Source: Nitrospirota bacterium (lineage in GTDB: Bacteria; Nitrospirota_A; Leptospirillia; Leptospirillales; Leptospirillaceae). Taken from it: DNA of 7,273 nt. The position numbers were made by a program, and so were the translations under genes. Every line of letters starts with the position of its first letter. The stretch's first letter is position 1. The notes under the pieces were generated by a model. It did not search any database. It was not told the DNA's origin and saw only the letters and a program-made list of their open reading frames with translations. Of this stretch, positions 1 to 6,795 are shown piece after piece. The stretch spans positions 1 through 7,273 of the forward strand of contig JAKCDE010000043.1 of assembly GCA_021838585.1 (NCBI GenBank), in the 5' to 3' direction.

Positions 1-5
1 TGACC

Positions 6-365
6 ATGACGCCGGCGGACTTTCCTCTGAAGAAAAAGGCTCTGGAGAATCTCCGGGTGACCAACCTGACGGTTCATTTCCAGTTCAAAGGAATTCATAC
101 CCTTCTTCTCCGCTACCAGGACTACCTACAGGCCCAAGAGTCGCTCGACAGGGTCAAGGAGAAAATTGCCCGGATCGATCAGGAGCTGGCCATTCAGGAC
201 ACCAGCACACTCGACAATCAGAAGGCCGCATTGAAGAGCCAGCCGTTTGTCATCGAGGATCTCCCCACGGACATTGCGGTCTGCCTTCCGGGAGAGGTCT
301 CCGGAGTTCCATCTGAAGGCGGGAGCGGGGGTCCCCCGGCTTCCCGGCATGAGAAGGGAGTATAA
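6..365 (+). CDS. small protein of unknown function directly upstream of tssA
   Basis: I do not recognise this 119-residue protein. No signal peptide or membrane segment is visible. Residues about 28-64 are helix-prone and charged, with a coiled-coil look (YQDYLQAQESLDRVKEKIAR), and the last 25 residues are Gly/Ser/Pro-rich and probably disordered. The stop codon ends one base before the tssA ATG, so the two genes are almost certainly co-transcribed and perhaps translationally coupled; the tssA ribosome-binding site lies within this gene's last codons. The ATG at 6 may not be the true start: the frame is open to the window edge, and the codon straddling the edge reads ?TG, which could itself be a start. 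No ribosome-binding site can be judged. By position it could be a T6SS accessory or chaperone-like protein, but that is inference only. Confidence 0.6.
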   Translation: MTPADFPLKKKALENLRVTNLTVHFQFKGIHTLLLRYQDYLQAQESLDRVKEKIARIDQELAIQDTSTLDNQKAALKSQPFVIEDLPTDIAVCLPGEVSGVPSEGGSGGPPASRHEKGV

Positions 366-366
366 A

Positions 367-1917
367 ATGACCGGAGCTGACCTTGGGCGCAGTCCGATTC
401 GTCCGGAGGCCCCCGCTGGAGACGATGTTCGCGATCAGGATGTTTTCCTTGAGCTCCAGGCCGAGATGAATCGCTCCCAGACGGTGACGTCGGGGGCCTC
501 CGCCGTTGTCGACTGGTCGAATGTCCGAAAAATTTCCGAATCGATCCTGAAAAGCCGGAGCAAGGATCTTCTTGTCGCTGCCTACTTCTGCGTAGCCATG
601 GCGAAAACGGAGGGTCCGGCGGGTGTGGTGGAGGGAATTTCCCTGCTCAATGCCATGGTGGCGGAACACTGGGAGGCTCTTTTTCCTCCGATCTCCCGTC
701 TCCGCGCCCGGAGAAACGCGTTGTCCTGGTGGATGACCCAGATGCAGGAGATCCTTCCCGCCCTGTCCTCTCCGCCTCTCTCCCCCGAGGTTATGGCGCA
801 AGGCGTCCGTGAGATCCGGGAACTAAATGCCGCATTGGGGGAGAAGGATCCCGACGGTCCGTCCCTCTCTCCTTTGTATCCGCTGGTCGAAGGGTTGCCG
901 GTCACTTTACCGGAGGCCCCGCCCCCCGCCCCTTCCGAATCTGGCGGTACGCCCGCCACAGCTCCTTCATCGGCCCCTTCCCCGGATGGGCCTGAAAAGA
1001 CGCTCGTGATTTCTCAGGCAGGAGATCCGCTCACGACGTTGGAGGAGATTTCACCGGCACTTCTGTCGCTGGCCGATCGCCTGCTCGAGGCCGACCCGGA
1101 GGATAGCCGTTCGCACGTTCTCTCGCGACTGATTCTCTGGGAGGGCATTCGGGAAATGCCCTCGAACGAGGGCGGAATGACCCGGATTCCCGCCCCTCCT
1201 CCGCACGTGTTGTCGACCCTGGAAACCCTACTCGAGTCGGGGGCAGAAGATGATGCTCTCCGATTTCTCCTGGGGAGGCAGGCCGAATTTCCCTTTTGGT
1301 TCGACCTTTCGTTCCGCGCGGGGAAGATTCTTGAAAGCCGCGGTCCAAACGGATCGGGGGGAGCGGAGGCCCTTCGCGGGGCGCTTCGGACCCTTGTCGC
1401 CCGGCTTCCCGGAATCGAGCGCCTTTCGTTTTCCGGAGGGGAGAGACCGTTTCTGTCGGACGAGGGTCGCGCCTGGATTGCCCAAGGAACGATGTCGGCG
1501 GAGACGGACGAGTCAGACGACGGATCCCCAAGGTCGAACCCGGCACTTTCGGCGGTCTGCTCCGCCATTTCGGCCGGAAAGATTTTCGAGGCGTGCGACC
1601 TTTTCGAGGAGATTCGCCGGAAAGAGCATTCGCCTCGAGGACGATTTCTCCTGAACCTCGAGTTTCTCTCGACCGTCGAACAGATGGGGAGGGAGATTCC
1701 CGTTCTTTCGTTAGCGAATGTTCTTTTCGAAGAGATCGAGAGAGTCGACCTCGCTCTCTGGGAGCCGGCGCTGGCCGCTCGGGCGCTTCCGATCTTGTGT
1801 CGGATTTATCGGTCGAGCGGGGACGAGACCATGAGAGGGAGGGCAGAGGAATTGGCGGTGCGTCTTTCCGCCCTCGACATATCCGGAGCGACAAGGCTTT
1901 TCCAGAATGCCCGATAA
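367..1917 (+). CDS. tssA: type VI secretion system protein TssA, long VasJ/VCA0119-type
   Basis: This 516-residue protein matches TssA, the cytoplasmic T6SS protein that in characterised systems primes baseplate and tail-tube/sheath assembly. The N-terminal ImpA domain (about 8-155) shows its usual landmarks: PI near residue 10, DW at 49-50, SKDL at 65-68, HWEALFPP at 101-108 and RRNALSWW at 115-122. A Pro/Ala/Ser linker follows (about 178-210). The C-terminal region resembles the VC_A0119 (VasJ) family: LILWEGI around 255-261, FPFWFDL at 308-314, RLPGI at 346-350, LSFSGGERPF at 353-362, SPRGRF at 422-427 and LWEPALA at 464-470. Length is normal for the long class. The ATG at 367 is chosen because AAGGGAG (354-360) sits six bases upstream; the open frame continues to 247, but the upstream ATGs lack such a site. 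A short acidic Ser-rich insert lies at 376-390. Confidence 0.93.
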   Translation: MTGADLGRSPIRPEAPAGDDVRDQDVFLELQAEMNRSQTVTSGASAVVDWSNVRKISESILKSRSKDLLVAAYFCVAMAKTEGPAGVVEGISLLNAMVAEHWEALFPPISRLRARRNALSWWMTQMQEILPALSSPPLSPEVMAQGVREIRELNAALGEKDPDGPSLSPLYPLVEGLPVTLPEAPPPAPSESGGTPATAPSSAPSPDGPEKTLVISQAGDPLTTLEEISPALLSLADRLLEADPEDSRSHVLSRLILWEGIREMPSNEGGMTRIPAPPPHVLSTLETLLESGAEDDALRFLLGRQAEFPFWFDLSFRAGKILESRGPNGSGGAEALRGALRTLVARLPGIERLSFSGGERPFLSDEGRAWIAQGTMSAETDESDDGSPRSNPALSAVCSAISAGKIFEACDLFEEIRRKEHSPRGRFLLNLEFLSTVEQMGREIPVLSLANVLFEEIERVDLALWEPALAARALPILCRIYRSSGDETMRGRAEELAVRLSALDISGATRLFQNAR

Positions 1918-1995
1918 GAATGAACGTGGAAGCCGTTCTCCACAGAATCGGGAATTCGTTGTGCCCCACCTGTCCGGGGGGATGAGGAGGAGGGG

Positions 1996-2355
1996 ATGGC
2001 CATCAAGCCTTATACGGTCCGTCGTGAGCCTGTCTGCGACAAGAATTCTGAATCGGAGTCCCGGGAAAGATTTCTTGCGCTCCGGACCTCCTTCTATCAG
2101 GAGCTGGCCAGGCTCCTTCAGATGCGAACGGATATGAGCCTTCCCGAGCTTATTACCGTTCTTGAGCATACGGAAAAATACCCCTGCTGCATTTTGCAGA
2201 ACATGGCAAAGAAACTACGGGAGGGCGAGGCTTCCTTTTCCGTGGCGATCCGGGATTATGTTCCCGTCAGGGATTCGGTCATCCTGAATCTGGCAGAAAA
2301 ACGATTTTGTCCTCTGGAGAGCGCCCTGGGGTTCCTTGTGGACTTTCCTGAATGA
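1996..2355 (+). CDS. 119-residue protein of unknown function; its C-terminus is duplicated downstream
   Basis: I do not recognise this protein. It has no signal peptide or membrane span. Residues 20-75 look largely helical (RERFLALRTSFYQELARLLQ), followed by a Cys pair after KYP at 65-66 and a well-defined C-terminal block RDSVILNLAEKRFCPLE...FLVDFPE. The start is supported by a purine-rich AGGAGGAGG at 1985-1993, giving GGAGG about five bases from the ATG. The gene begins 78 bases after tssA, so it may belong to the same transcript, but the gap is larger than within the upstream pair. That it is real coding sequence is strongly supported by 6709-6795, where 22 of the last 28 residues recur with mostly synonymous or conservative changes and the same termination point. 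Function is unknown; association with T6SS is only positional. Confidence 0.75.
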   Translation: MAIKPYTVRREPVCDKNSESESRERFLALRTSFYQELARLLQMRTDMSLPELITVLEHTEKYPCCILQNMAKKLREGEASFSVAIRDYVPVRDSVILNLAEKRFCPLESALGFLVDFPE

Positions 2356-2634
2356 GACGACATCAAGTCTGAAGAATGCAAGGGAAGGACGGAGAGTTTG
2401 TTGGGAGGCCCTGGATCCGGGTTTCTTGCCCCGGTCTCGACTGAATCCGGCCCGAATGGTCCTGTCAGGCCAATATTCCTCACCCATTGTGGAAGGGTGG
2501 GGCGAGAACGGATCCGGAAAAACTACACCGGAGCTCGATCCAGTCACCCTGCCCCGAAGGGGAACGTCTTCTGCGAAGATGAGAGATGGGAACCTTCCGC
2601 GATCAGGCCGCTGCCTCTCCAGTGTTTCGGTCTG

Positions 2635-2700
2635 TTTTCCCGACAGGCTAAATGGTGGGAGAGGATCTCGACGTTTTCCCGGGTCGGTTGGTCGGGAAAA
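2635..2700. repeat. TTTTCCCG direct repeat pair with inverted copy
   Basis: TTTTCCCGAC at 2635-2644 has a perfect 10-base inverted copy GTCGGGAAAA at 2691-2700. A second direct copy of the core, TTTTCCCG at 2674-2681, can also pair with CGGGAAAA at 2693-2700, giving an 8-bp stem with an 11-base loop. The two left arms therefore compete for one right arm. No U-tract follows, so it does not look like an intrinsic terminator. It could be an operator with repeated half-sites, a mutually exclusive leader structure, or chance. Confidence 0.45.
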
Positions 2701-2788
2701 GCTCCCGGGCTTCCTCACAACAATCGATGACGGCCTGAGGATGATGCGGGCGGCACCGGAGGCGATGAAATGGGAAAAAAGCGGGGAG

Positions 2789-2847
2789 TGTTACGGCCGG
2801 TCCTCAAGGCCTTGAAGCCGGATGGCACGTTACAGGTTCCGGTAACA
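2789..2847. repeat. nested inverted repeats (GTTAC/GTAAC) before the barrel gene
   Basis: TGTTAC at 2789-2794 can pair with GTAACA at 2842-2847, and the nearer GTTAC at 2829-2833 can pair with the same GTAAC at 2842-2846 (5-bp stem, 8-base loop). A perfect 12-base palindrome TCAAGGCCTTGA lies between them at 2804-2815. The cluster ends about 90 bases before the chosen start of the barrel gene. The stems are short, so an operator or leader-RNA role is only suggested. Confidence 0.3.
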
Positions 2848-2935
2848 TGATCACATTCTGTCTCTCCCTCTTCGAATGTTTTTTAAGGACAGGCCGGGAG
2901 GGTTTCCCCTGAGCACGAAGGTCAGAAACATAAAA

Positions 2936-5059
2936 ATGGTCCGACAGGCGTCCTGGTGCTTGTCCTTGGTCCTTATGGCGGTCTTTGTTCCGGATCCAGT
3001 TCGGGCCAGCGACTGCATCTCGACGGGATCTCTCTCGGTCATCATGATGGATTGTGCCCCTGCGGTTGCCGGTCCCGAAAAGCCCGGAGCGAAGAAGGAG
3101 GAACCCGATCGATTCGACAGGGATTGGACCTTAAGGATTCGCGCCCCTCAGGGCGACTGGCATTCTTCCATTCGGGCCAGTGTCGCATTGTGGGTGGAAA
3201 AAAGACTCTATCCCAACGCGACGAAAGAGGAAAAGGCGCTCATGAGCGTGGCAATTCAGCATCTTGCACGCATGGGATTTCCGGTCAAGGCGGTTAAAGA
3301 ATCGGACCTGATCATCAGGGTGAATGTGACGGCCAAGACACTCAATAGAATCGCCGCAACCCTCGACGAGGCGCTGCGCAGGGGGCATCTGACCTATCAT
3401 GTGTCCCGGGTGATTGTCGCAGGTGGATCGGAGAAAGAGAATCAGTTTGCGTCCGCGCAACTCCCGGTTCCCGAGAACGGGATTGTCGATTCTGAGGGCA
3501 TGTCCGCAAAGCTCTTTTCCCTCTCTCAGATCCCCGGATTTACCCGGGCCGACGGCATGATGGTGCCGGCAATCGCGACCCGGAATGTGAGTTTTTCCTT
3601 GCCTCACATCCTGATCATCCATAGCGACCGGAAAGACTGGGCACGGGACATTCGTCGACAGGTGTTTTTGCTTGTGGCCAATCTGGTGATCGACATGAAG
3701 AACCCGCTGGCCAAGAAGATTGTGAAAACACTCTCCGGTCGGCTTTCGCGGCTTGACTGGCCCCTTCTCAAGATTCAACAGGAAGCAAAAGAGACCTATC
3801 GTGTTGAGGCCCCTTCCCTTCTTCTGAACACCCTCAAAAACATTCTTCTTCAGGCCGCGACCCTCGGGAGAGTCTCCGATGACTCTGTCATCGAGAATCC
3901 GAAGGGGCAGCTCTCCACCGGCAACATCTTCGCCCCGCTTCCGGAGGCATTGGAGTTTGACAACTTTCTCGTGCACCTCACGCCGACTCCGACCTTCTCC
4001 GGATCCCAGATCGAGATCGATAATTACGGCTATGCTCCAACCGGTGCAGTTACCTTGAACGCGATCGGAAACGTCAACAATGCTCTTTTGGCGGGAGGAC
4101 TCTTCACCGTCGGGGCCTCAACGACGTTCGGGGGCATGAACTCGGGAAGTTTGGGTTACTCCTTTCCGATAGGCTTGTATGTGCGGGCAGGAATGGATTT
4201 ATTTGCCATGAACTACAAAATCGGGCTTGGCCTGTCGCCTTGGGGAAGCGGGGTCAACACCCAAGCACTCACCGCTCTGGGGGTGAGCGGCAGCAATTAC
4301 TCGGGAGATCTTTGGATCAACCAGGCGATTGTCCAGAAGGAAGACCGGAAGCTTGTACTCAAGGAGACGATTTTTCTCAAAGAATTCCAGGACTCTTACT
4401 CTCCCACGGTCCAGAACGACCGAAGCCTTGTTGGCGGGATCCTCGATCTGTCGGGGTCCAGGGCGTTGGGCCGCCTGAATCTCTCTTTTGACCTCTCCGA
4501 CACCGAATACGATCTCTCCCAGGGAAGCGGTTCCAGTCCCGTCAATCCCTTCTATTACGACACACAGGGTTTTCAGAATTATATAACGGGCAACGGACAG
4601 GTCGGGTTTGCCTTTACTCCCAAATACTCGATGACTCTGGGAACGGTGGACCAGCAATATATCGGTGGAGGAACCCTCGATCCCATGCTCCAAGCCACGC
4701 TCGGGGGCATGGCAAATGTGATGGTCCTTCCCACGGCCTCCCTCTTCGGAAACAATCTTTACGTTGGAACACTGACATTCACCCGGACGGACTCCGTTGA
4801 TGCCGGAGCTTTCTATACGTCGGGATTCTTCGATGCAGGAGAAATCTCGGGAATTGGAACCAGTTTTGGCGCCATGGGACCCGGTGTGGAGGAATCTTTT
4901 TCTTCCAAACACTTCTTTGCAAGGATCGATGCGGCAGTTCCGGTCGGGCCTCTTCCCGTCCAGGGGTTGGGAAACTCGATTACGGCACTGACCGGTGGAA
5001 ATATCGGACAAGGGGGGATTCCCATTCAGCTTTGGTTGTCGATCGGCCTTCGGGAGTAG
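2936..5059 (+). CDS. exported ShlB/FhaC/HecB-like (TpsB, Omp85 superfamily) outer-membrane barrel with atypical N-terminal half
   Basis: TpsB proteins are outer-membrane pores that export a partner exoprotein. From the ATG at 2936 this is 707 residues. A signal peptide is clear: MVRQ, a hydrophobic run to about residue 18, and PVRA|SD near 21-24. An in-frame ATG at 2876 would add 20 polar residues; neither start has a good ribosome-binding site. Residues about 358-707 match the ShlB barrel: DNYG at 362-365 with NNAL shortly after (381-384), GSLGYSFPIG at 404-413, LGG at 589-591 and FFDAG at 631-635. The conserved VRGY/F tip motif expected after LGG reads VMVL (595-598). The end, LWLSIGLRE, lacks the common terminal aromatic. 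Residues 64-313 show no POTRA_2 pattern but two related units (about 74-152 and 234-313). Two cysteines (27, 40) lie near the mature N-terminus. Barrel family fairly sure; a transport role is inference. Confidence 0.75.
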   Translation: MVRQASWCLSLVLMAVFVPDPVRASDCISTGSLSVIMMDCAPAVAGPEKPGAKKEEPDRFDRDWTLRIRAPQGDWHSSIRASVALWVEKRLYPNATKEEKALMSVAIQHLARMGFPVKAVKESDLIIRVNVTAKTLNRIAATLDEALRRGHLTYHVSRVIVAGGSEKENQFASAQLPVPENGIVDSEGMSAKLFSLSQIPGFTRADGMMVPAIATRNVSFSLPHILIIHSDRKDWARDIRRQVFLLVANLVIDMKNPLAKKIVKTLSGRLSRLDWPLLKIQQEAKETYRVEAPSLLLNTLKNILLQAATLGRVSDDSVIENPKGQLSTGNIFAPLPEALEFDNFLVHLTPTPTFSGSQIEIDNYGYAPTGAVTLNAIGNVNNALLAGGLFTVGASTTFGGMNSGSLGYSFPIGLYVRAGMDLFAMNYKIGLGLSPWGSGVNTQALTALGVSGSNYSGDLWINQAIVQKEDRKLVLKETIFLKEFQDSYSPTVQNDRSLVGGILDLSGSRALGRLNLSFDLSDTEYDLSQGSGSSPVNPFYYDTQGFQNYITGNGQVGFAFTPKYSMTLGTVDQQYIGGGTLDPMLQATLGGMANVMVLPTASLFGNNLYVGTLTFTRTDSVDAGAFYTSGFFDAGEISGIGTSFGAMGPGVEESFSSKHFFARIDAAVPVGPLPVQGLGNSITALTGGNIGQGGIPIQLWLSIGLRE
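3155..3391 (+). repeat. protein-level repeat unit 1 in the barrel protein's periplasmic region
   Basis: Residues 74-152 (counted from ATG 2936) align with 234-313 at a constant offset of 160 over the first 43 positions, sharing D, W, IR, V, L, V, K, L, R and P. After a one-residue gap they continue sharing RV, LN, L, A and G. That is about 18 identities in about 70 positions by eye. It suggests an old internal duplication of a mainly helical unit. Confidence 0.5.
3635..3874 (+). repeat. protein-level repeat unit 2 in the barrel protein's periplasmic region
   Basis: Second copy of the unit at residues 234-313, starting at KDWARDIRRQV and ending near AATLGRV. A beta-rich segment of about 80 residues separates it from unit 1. 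Its end lies about 45 residues before the first recognisable barrel motif, so it occupies the place where the barrel-proximal POTRA domain normally sits. Confidence 0.5.
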
Positions 5060-5188
5060 CATGAAGTTTACGCTCCTGGTGGCCGTTCGAAAAAAATCGA
5101 CAAGAGACACTGTGAGGCCGACTGAGTCATGCGGGCACTCCCGACCGGATAGGGGATTGAGAAGGGTCCGATGATCCGAAGGTCGCCT

Positions 5189-5203
5189 CCCCTGTCCCAG
5201 GGG
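5189..5203 (+). other. short perfect hairpin upstream of the 143-residue ORF
   Basis: CCCCTG (5189-5194) and CAGGGG (5198-5203) form a perfect 6-bp GC-rich stem with a 3-base loop. GGTC (5181-5184) and GACC (5207-5210) could extend it across an internal loop. It ends about 14 bases before the putative GGGAG ribosome-binding site of the ORF at 5226. There is no T-tract, so it is not an intrinsic terminator. The role is unknown and it may be chance. Confidence 0.3.
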
Positions 5204-5225
5204 TCGGACCGAAGCCGGGAGACTG

Positions 5226-5657
5226 ATGGTAGAGCAAGGATTGACGCGACAGGAGCCATCCCACCGCATGGCGGCTCTCCAGGGCATACTGGAGGGAACG
5301 GTCAGGGTGTGTGTGAAAATCGCCCCTCCAAAGTGGCAGGAGAGCCTGGCCCCCATCCGTCATCTCGTCCGGCAACGAGGGAAGCGACGACCTACCGCCA
5401 ATCGGATCCTCCTGCCCCAGGGGAGACACGATCACGGCCGAAACCTCGGGGTCCTCGATCTTGACGGCCGAGAAAATAACGACTTCATTGTTCCGGTGGT
5501 CCAGATGGTTCAGGGATTTGAAAACGTGGTAACTCCTGTGGAAGCCCTTGCCCCAATGGTCTCTTCAGGCGGATTCTCTCCGGCGGGAATGTTCTTGCCG
5601 GCAAAGGAAGCCGTGACGGGAAAAGGAGGCGTTTCCCTTTGGGAACTGCAGCCATGA
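5226..5657 (+). CDS. 143-residue protein of unknown function
   Basis: I do not recognise this protein. It lacks a signal peptide and membrane segments. The first half is basic (RQRGKRRPTANR around 49-60) and the second half is a more ordinary mix (NDFIVPVVQMVQGFENVV). Coding is supported by a balanced amino-acid composition in the second half, frequent G/C at third positions, and its end: the TGA at 5655-5657 overlaps the internal ATG of the next gene as ATGA, a typical sign of translational coupling. The ATG has only a short, close GGGAG (5217-5221, four bases away), and an in-frame stop at 5172 limits extension. A competing 97-codon frame from 5171 is Arg/Pro/Ser-rich and looks like a shadow. 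The N-terminal half is the less certain part, and the gene could be a remnant. Confidence 0.5.
   Translation: MVEQGLTRQEPSHRMAALQGILEGTVRVCVKIAPPKWQESLAPIRHLVRQRGKRRPTANRILLPQGRHDHGRNLGVLDLDGRENNDFIVPVVQMVQGFENVVTPVEALAPMVSSGGFSPAGMFLPAKEAVTGKGGVSLWELQP
5624..5629 (+). promoter_or_regulatory. ribosome-binding site favouring a TTG start
   Basis: A consensus AGGAGG lies nine bases upstream of TTG 5639 but 24 bases upstream of the in-frame ATG 5654, so it favours the TTG as the start of the exported protein. The site is inside the preceding ORF. Confidence 0.55.
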
Positions 5658-6721
5658 GACTCGGGATCGTGCTTGTTTGGACTTTGGTCGCGGGGGTTCT
5701 GGGAGCCGGGCAAGAGGAAGTGGCCCGAGCGGCTTCCTATCCTCTCCCCTTCGACCCCTTCATCGCGGGAGAGTCCTTCGGGTGCAAGCATCTTCTGATC
5801 CCGGGAGCGGAGATTCTTCCCCATGACCCCGTCGTGGATTCCCGTGTCCTTCCCGGATGGAAGGAGGTCCCGATGAGGGGAGGGAAGAATATGACCATCG
5901 AAAGTCTCGTCATCAAGGGCTCGGCGGTGGTCCGCAAAAAGGGCAAGGACGGAAATCCTGTTGGTCCTCCCCTGATCCTGATTCCCGCCGGCGGGCTCGT
6001 CTATGATGCCACCCCTCTCGAGACCCATCTTCCCGTGGGAGACCGGGGGGTGATTTTCGGCCAACGGGCCGTTCTCCTCAAGAAGGATCTTCAGGAGGAA
6101 ACCTGCCGGAAATTCTCCATTCTGGCGGGTCGAAGCTTCGACGTGGGGAACAGTGTCATCACTTACCTGATGCCCGGGCCCAAAGGGGGTCCGCTGGTCC
6201 TCTGGAGAACTCTCGACGGGGTTTCGATCCGGCCCCATCCGCTTGACGAATATCCGGTGGGTCAGGTTCCCGAAAAGACTCCGACACGGATCTTCGGGGT
6301 CTACACCCACGCGGGCCAGATCGCCGAGTACGTCTCCTTTTCCTCCCCCCTGATGGCGGGGGAGATTTGGGAAATCAAAGGAAAAAAGAAGACGGTCGCG
6401 GCCAACTCGGAGTGGTTCCCGCACTTCCGGATGGTTCCCATCTCGTGTCCGATCGGCCACCATATCGGACTCATGGTGTATAACGATGTCCCGATCCTTC
6501 TCGACACCGACCACGAAATGACGCTCTATGGGGGATATCTGAAGATTCGTCTGGTGAAAATCGATGAAAAGGCCGGGAAGGTGATCTTTGCCCTGAACGG
6601 CCGTCCCTACGTCGGAACGCAGGGGATCGACAGTCTGATCGGGTCGGGTCGGGCGATCATAGGAATCAAAAATACCCTTGCGGGAACCATTCGGAACGGG
6701 AACTCTCCCGGGATGCGGTGA
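5639..6721 (+). CDS. exported protein of unknown function
   Basis: This protein of 360 residues (355 from ATG 5654) carries a clear signal peptide: MGTAAMRL, hydrophobic 8-24, then EEVARA|AS with cleavage near 31. It should be periplasmic, surface or secreted; no lipobox and no further membrane span are seen. The mature part looks beta-rich, with many Gly/Pro turns and three cysteines (49, 156, 270). I do not recognise the family. The TTG start is chosen because of the AGGAGG at 5624-5629; ATG 5654 would instead give an ATGA overlap with the preceding gene and an equally good signal peptide. The last about 18 residues (from GIKNTLAGT) are read in another frame from DNA that may include a remnant of the small gene at 1996-2355, so the natural C-terminus may be lost. 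It follows an orphan TpsB-like barrel but shows no TPS-domain motifs such as NPNG. Confidence 0.8.
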   Translation: MGTAAMRLGIVLVWTLVAGVLGAGQEEVARAASYPLPFDPFIAGESFGCKHLLIPGAEILPHDPVVDSRVLPGWKEVPMRGGKNMTIESLVIKGSAVVRKKGKDGNPVGPPLILIPAGGLVYDATPLETHLPVGDRGVIFGQRAVLLKKDLQEETCRKFSILAGRSFDVGNSVITYLMPGPKGGPLVLWRTLDGVSIRPHPLDEYPVGQVPEKTPTRIFGVYTHAGQIAEYVSFSSPLMAGEIWEIKGKKKTVAANSEWFPHFRMVPISCPIGHHIGLMVYNDVPILLDTDHEMTLYGGYLKIRLVKIDEKAGKVIFALNGRPYVGTQGIDSLIGSGRAIIGIKNTLAGTIRNGNSPGMR

Positions 6722-6795
6722 TCCTGAACCTGGCCGACAAGCGCACCTGCCCCCTGGAGTGCACCCTGGACTTTCTTGTGGACTTTCCCGAGTAA
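6709..6795 (+). pseudogene. C-terminal remnant of a paralogue of the 119-residue protein
   Basis: This frame encodes RDAVILNLADKRTCPLE...FLVDFPE followed by TAA. It matches the last 28 residues of the 1996-2355 protein at 22 positions, and the stop codons coincide. Similarity persists a few bases past the stop (AGACG in both). Upstream in the same frame KYPC recurs at 6670-6681, where AAAAATACCCTTGC differs by one base from its counterpart at 2174-2187; the spacing to RDAV is 54 bases shorter, consistent with an in-frame deletion. The 5' end is missing, so I call it a gene remnant. A GTG at 6718, overlapping the upstream TGA, could start a 25-residue peptide, but I see no ribosome-binding site. 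Third positions here are almost all G/C, unlike the 2269-2355 copy. Confidence 0.7.

Larger units (their letters stand above)
2356..2935. other. gene-poor intergenic stretch with inverted-repeat clusters
   Basis: About 580 bases separate the 119-residue gene from the chosen start of the barrel gene. Forward frames stay open for up to about 160 codons, but their translations are Arg/Gly/Ser/Pro-rich without domain-like patterning, and none has a convincing ribosome-binding site, so I call no gene. Two clusters of short inverted repeats (2635-2700 and 2789-2847) are the only structure I see and are listed separately. I find no clear sigma-70 promoter or U-tract terminator. It is a natural place for a promoter or leader of the downstream barrel gene, or it may be a decayed gene. 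Confidence 0.5.

Noticed and set aside
327..337. GGGGGTCCCCC near the end of the first gene
   Set aside because: It has a one-base centre, no T-tract, and lies inside coding sequence just before tssA; probably compositional.
1031..1969. 312-codon antisense open frame opposite tssA
   Set aside because: Arg/Pro/Ser-rich shadow of the conserved TssA C-terminal region.
2501..2527. GENGSGKTT, a textbook Walker A motif, in a 160-codon open frame (2336-2815)
   Set aside because: The surrounding translation is Arg/Ser/Gly-rich, lacks the hydrophobic strand before and the helix after a P-loop, and has Pro directly after the motif. No Walker B or ABC signature follows and no ribosome-binding site precedes it.
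2823..2838. Possible sigma-54 promoter (TGGCACG)
   Set aside because: The -24 element is good, but at the required spacing the -12 element reads AGGT where TTGC is expected, so only one half is present.
4199..5356. 385-codon antisense open frame opposite the barrel gene
   Set aside because: No domain-like patterning; the forward strand holds recognisable ShlB-type motifs throughout.
5171..5464. 97-codon forward frame overlapping the 143-residue ORF
   Set aside because: Composition is dominated by Arg/Pro/Ser/Gly, and the alternative frame has better amino-acid balance and a coupled stop.
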